The notes under the pieces were generated by a model. That model saw only the letters and a program-made list of their open reading frames with translations. It searched no databases and was not told the origin of the DNA. From an uncultured Bacilli bacterium (lineage in GTDB: Bacteria > Bacillota_I > Bacilli_A > RF39 > UBA660): 6,799 bases of DNA. A program made the position numbers and the translations under genes. Shown here one piece after another: positions 6,527 to 6,799 of the stretch; position 1 is the first letter of the stretch; each line of letters starts with the position of its first letter. The DNA lies in contig CALVXT010000068.1 of the NCBI GenBank assembly GCA_944371545.1, forward strand, positions 1 through 6,799, read 5' to 3'.

Positions 6527-6660
6527 GATTTTTTATCGAACGCATCCGTCTTAAGTTATAAAGAAGTGTTTTTCAAATATATATTGATAGGCATTTTCAG
6601 CGAGTAGCCTTCTCTTTAATCAAGGGATATATTTTACTCGTTTCTTTCTTAAGAAAACTG
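6466..6660 (-). promoter_or_regulatory. T-box riboswitch leader of aspS-gatCAB, probable tRNA(Asn) specificity
   Basis: The conserved T-box sequence AAGGTGGTACCGCG is at 6500-6513. Stem I can be folded by hand. The base helix is CUUAAG-AAAGAA (6642-6653) with UUCUUU (6560-6565) and, after an AUAA bulge, CUUAAG (6550-6555). The specifier loop has ACGAGUA on the 5' side, including the AGUA loop-E motif (6635-6638), and GAAAAACAC on the 3' side. Above it is an 8-bp helix AAAUAUAU/AUAUAUUU, then UUGAU/AUCAA, an AGAGA-containing bulge, and AGGC/GCCU closing a distal loop with GCUG (6598-6601). The triplet two bases before the base helix, and followed by A, is AAC (6568-6570), an Asn codon. No GAC or GAU falls in the loop. 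Uncharged tRNA should stabilise the antiterminator (GUAAGG/CCUUAC with GCGA/UCGC and the 7-nt UGGUACC bulge, 6482-6515) and allow readthrough. The T-box call is firm; the specificity is inferred. Confidence 0.93.
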
Positions 6661-6665
6661 TATTT

Positions 6666-6694
6666 ATTTTAAAATACTTTTTTTTATTAGTCAA
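6666..6694 (-). promoter_or_regulatory. Sigma-A-type promoter of the aspS-gatCAB operon
   Basis: On the minus strand, TTGACT (6689-6694) is separated by 17 bases from TAAAAT (6666-6671), each matching the consensus at five of six positions. The spacer and upstream flank are A-rich and could act as an UP element. Transcription should begin near 6659, just before the 5' arm of T-box stem I, consistent with the folded leader. Confidence 0.8.
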
Positions 6695-6722
6695 TTCTTT
6701 TCTTTTTCACCTATAAATTTTC

Positions 6723-6799
6723 TGTGACTATTACGCAAAAATGTCCCTAATTTCTTTTTGAATTTTATGCGAAAATGTCCCTATCAAAGAGTAGAAATA
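6723..6799 (+). mobile_element. Possible terminus of an insertion sequence (IS21-like) extending beyond the right edge
   Basis: A TGTGAC sequence at 6723, the usual TG-type tip, is followed by two evenly spaced long direct repeats. IS21-family elements are known for 5'-TG...CA-3' ends with several internal repeats bound by the transposase. No transposase coding sequence is inside the window and no target duplication can be tested, so this remains a suggestion. The alternative is a regulator-binding site pair upstream of the aspS promoter. Confidence 0.35.
6731..6783 (+). repeat. Two direct copies of a 19-base repeat, 34-base period
   Basis: Copies at 6731-6749 and 6765-6783 follow TTA[CT]GC[AG]AAAATGTCCCTA, matching at 17 of 19 positions. 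The 15-base spacer is AT-rich and not itself repeated. They lie about 37 bases upstream of the aspS -35 box and explain the otherwise empty stretch at the right edge. They could be protein-binding sites, either for a transposase at an insertion-sequence end or for a regulator. Confidence 0.75.

Noticed and set aside
6548..6550. GAC triplet in the leader as an Asp specifier codon
   Set aside because: It overlaps the end of the stem I base helix, and the bases after it do not pair with the 5' end of the transcript. AAC in the loop opposite AGUA fits the T-box architecture better.
6642..6657. Palindrome TTTCTTAAGAAA as an operator
   Set aside because: It falls inside the transcribed leader, and its CUUAAG is explained as the 5' strand of the T-box base helix.
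6731..6783. CRISPR array
   Set aside because: There are only two copies, the spacer is just 15 AT-rich bases, and no Cas-like gene is present.
1..6799. Mycoplasma-type genetic code (TGA as Trp)
   Set aside because: gatC and gatA both end in TGA within ATGA overlaps at the expected family C-termini, and Trp is encoded by TGG.

Overview
The window comes from an AT-rich, low-GC Gram-positive-type bacterium, most likely an uncultured member of the Bacillota in or near the Bacilli/Mollicutes. The evidence is a T-box leader, sigma-A-type promoters, purine-rich ribosome binding sites, a GatB without zinc cysteines, and a GatA with the SDTGDS form of its active-site motif that I associate with Mollicutes-like lineages. 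TGA acts as a stop codon (it ends gatC and gatA), so this is not the Mycoplasma genetic code. Every gene I can support lies on the minus strand, so transcription runs from high to low coordinates.

Right end (about 6444-6799): there is no protein gene here. At the far right are two copies of a 19-base repeat with a 34-base period, possibly the end of an insertion sequence that continues outside the window. Next comes a well-formed promoter (6666-6694) and a roughly 195-nt T-box leader (6466-6660). Stem I can be folded by hand, and its specifier loop places AAC, an asparagine codon, at the decoding position.

Centre (1504-6443): aspS, gatC, gatA and gatB form one tightly overlapping operon. Together they encode the indirect route to Asn-tRNA(Asn): a non-discriminating aspartyl-tRNA synthetase charges tRNA(Asn) with Asp, and GatCAB amidates it. 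An Asn-reading T-box makes sense as the sensor for this whole pathway. A compact intrinsic terminator touches the gatB stop codon.

Left part (418-1426): a separate promoter drives three small single-pass membrane proteins in an overlapping operon, closed by its own terminator. Two of them are paralogues ending in the same extracellular module, with two cysteines 17 residues apart followed by a NYxTxGY tail. One carries a prepilin-like N-terminus. I read them as pilin-like or surface proteins of unknown function. At the extreme left (1-276) is the start of a lysine- and glutamate-rich, probably helical protein that runs off the edge.

The best leads are the asparagine T-box over the complete transamidation module and the uncharacterised pilin-like cassette.
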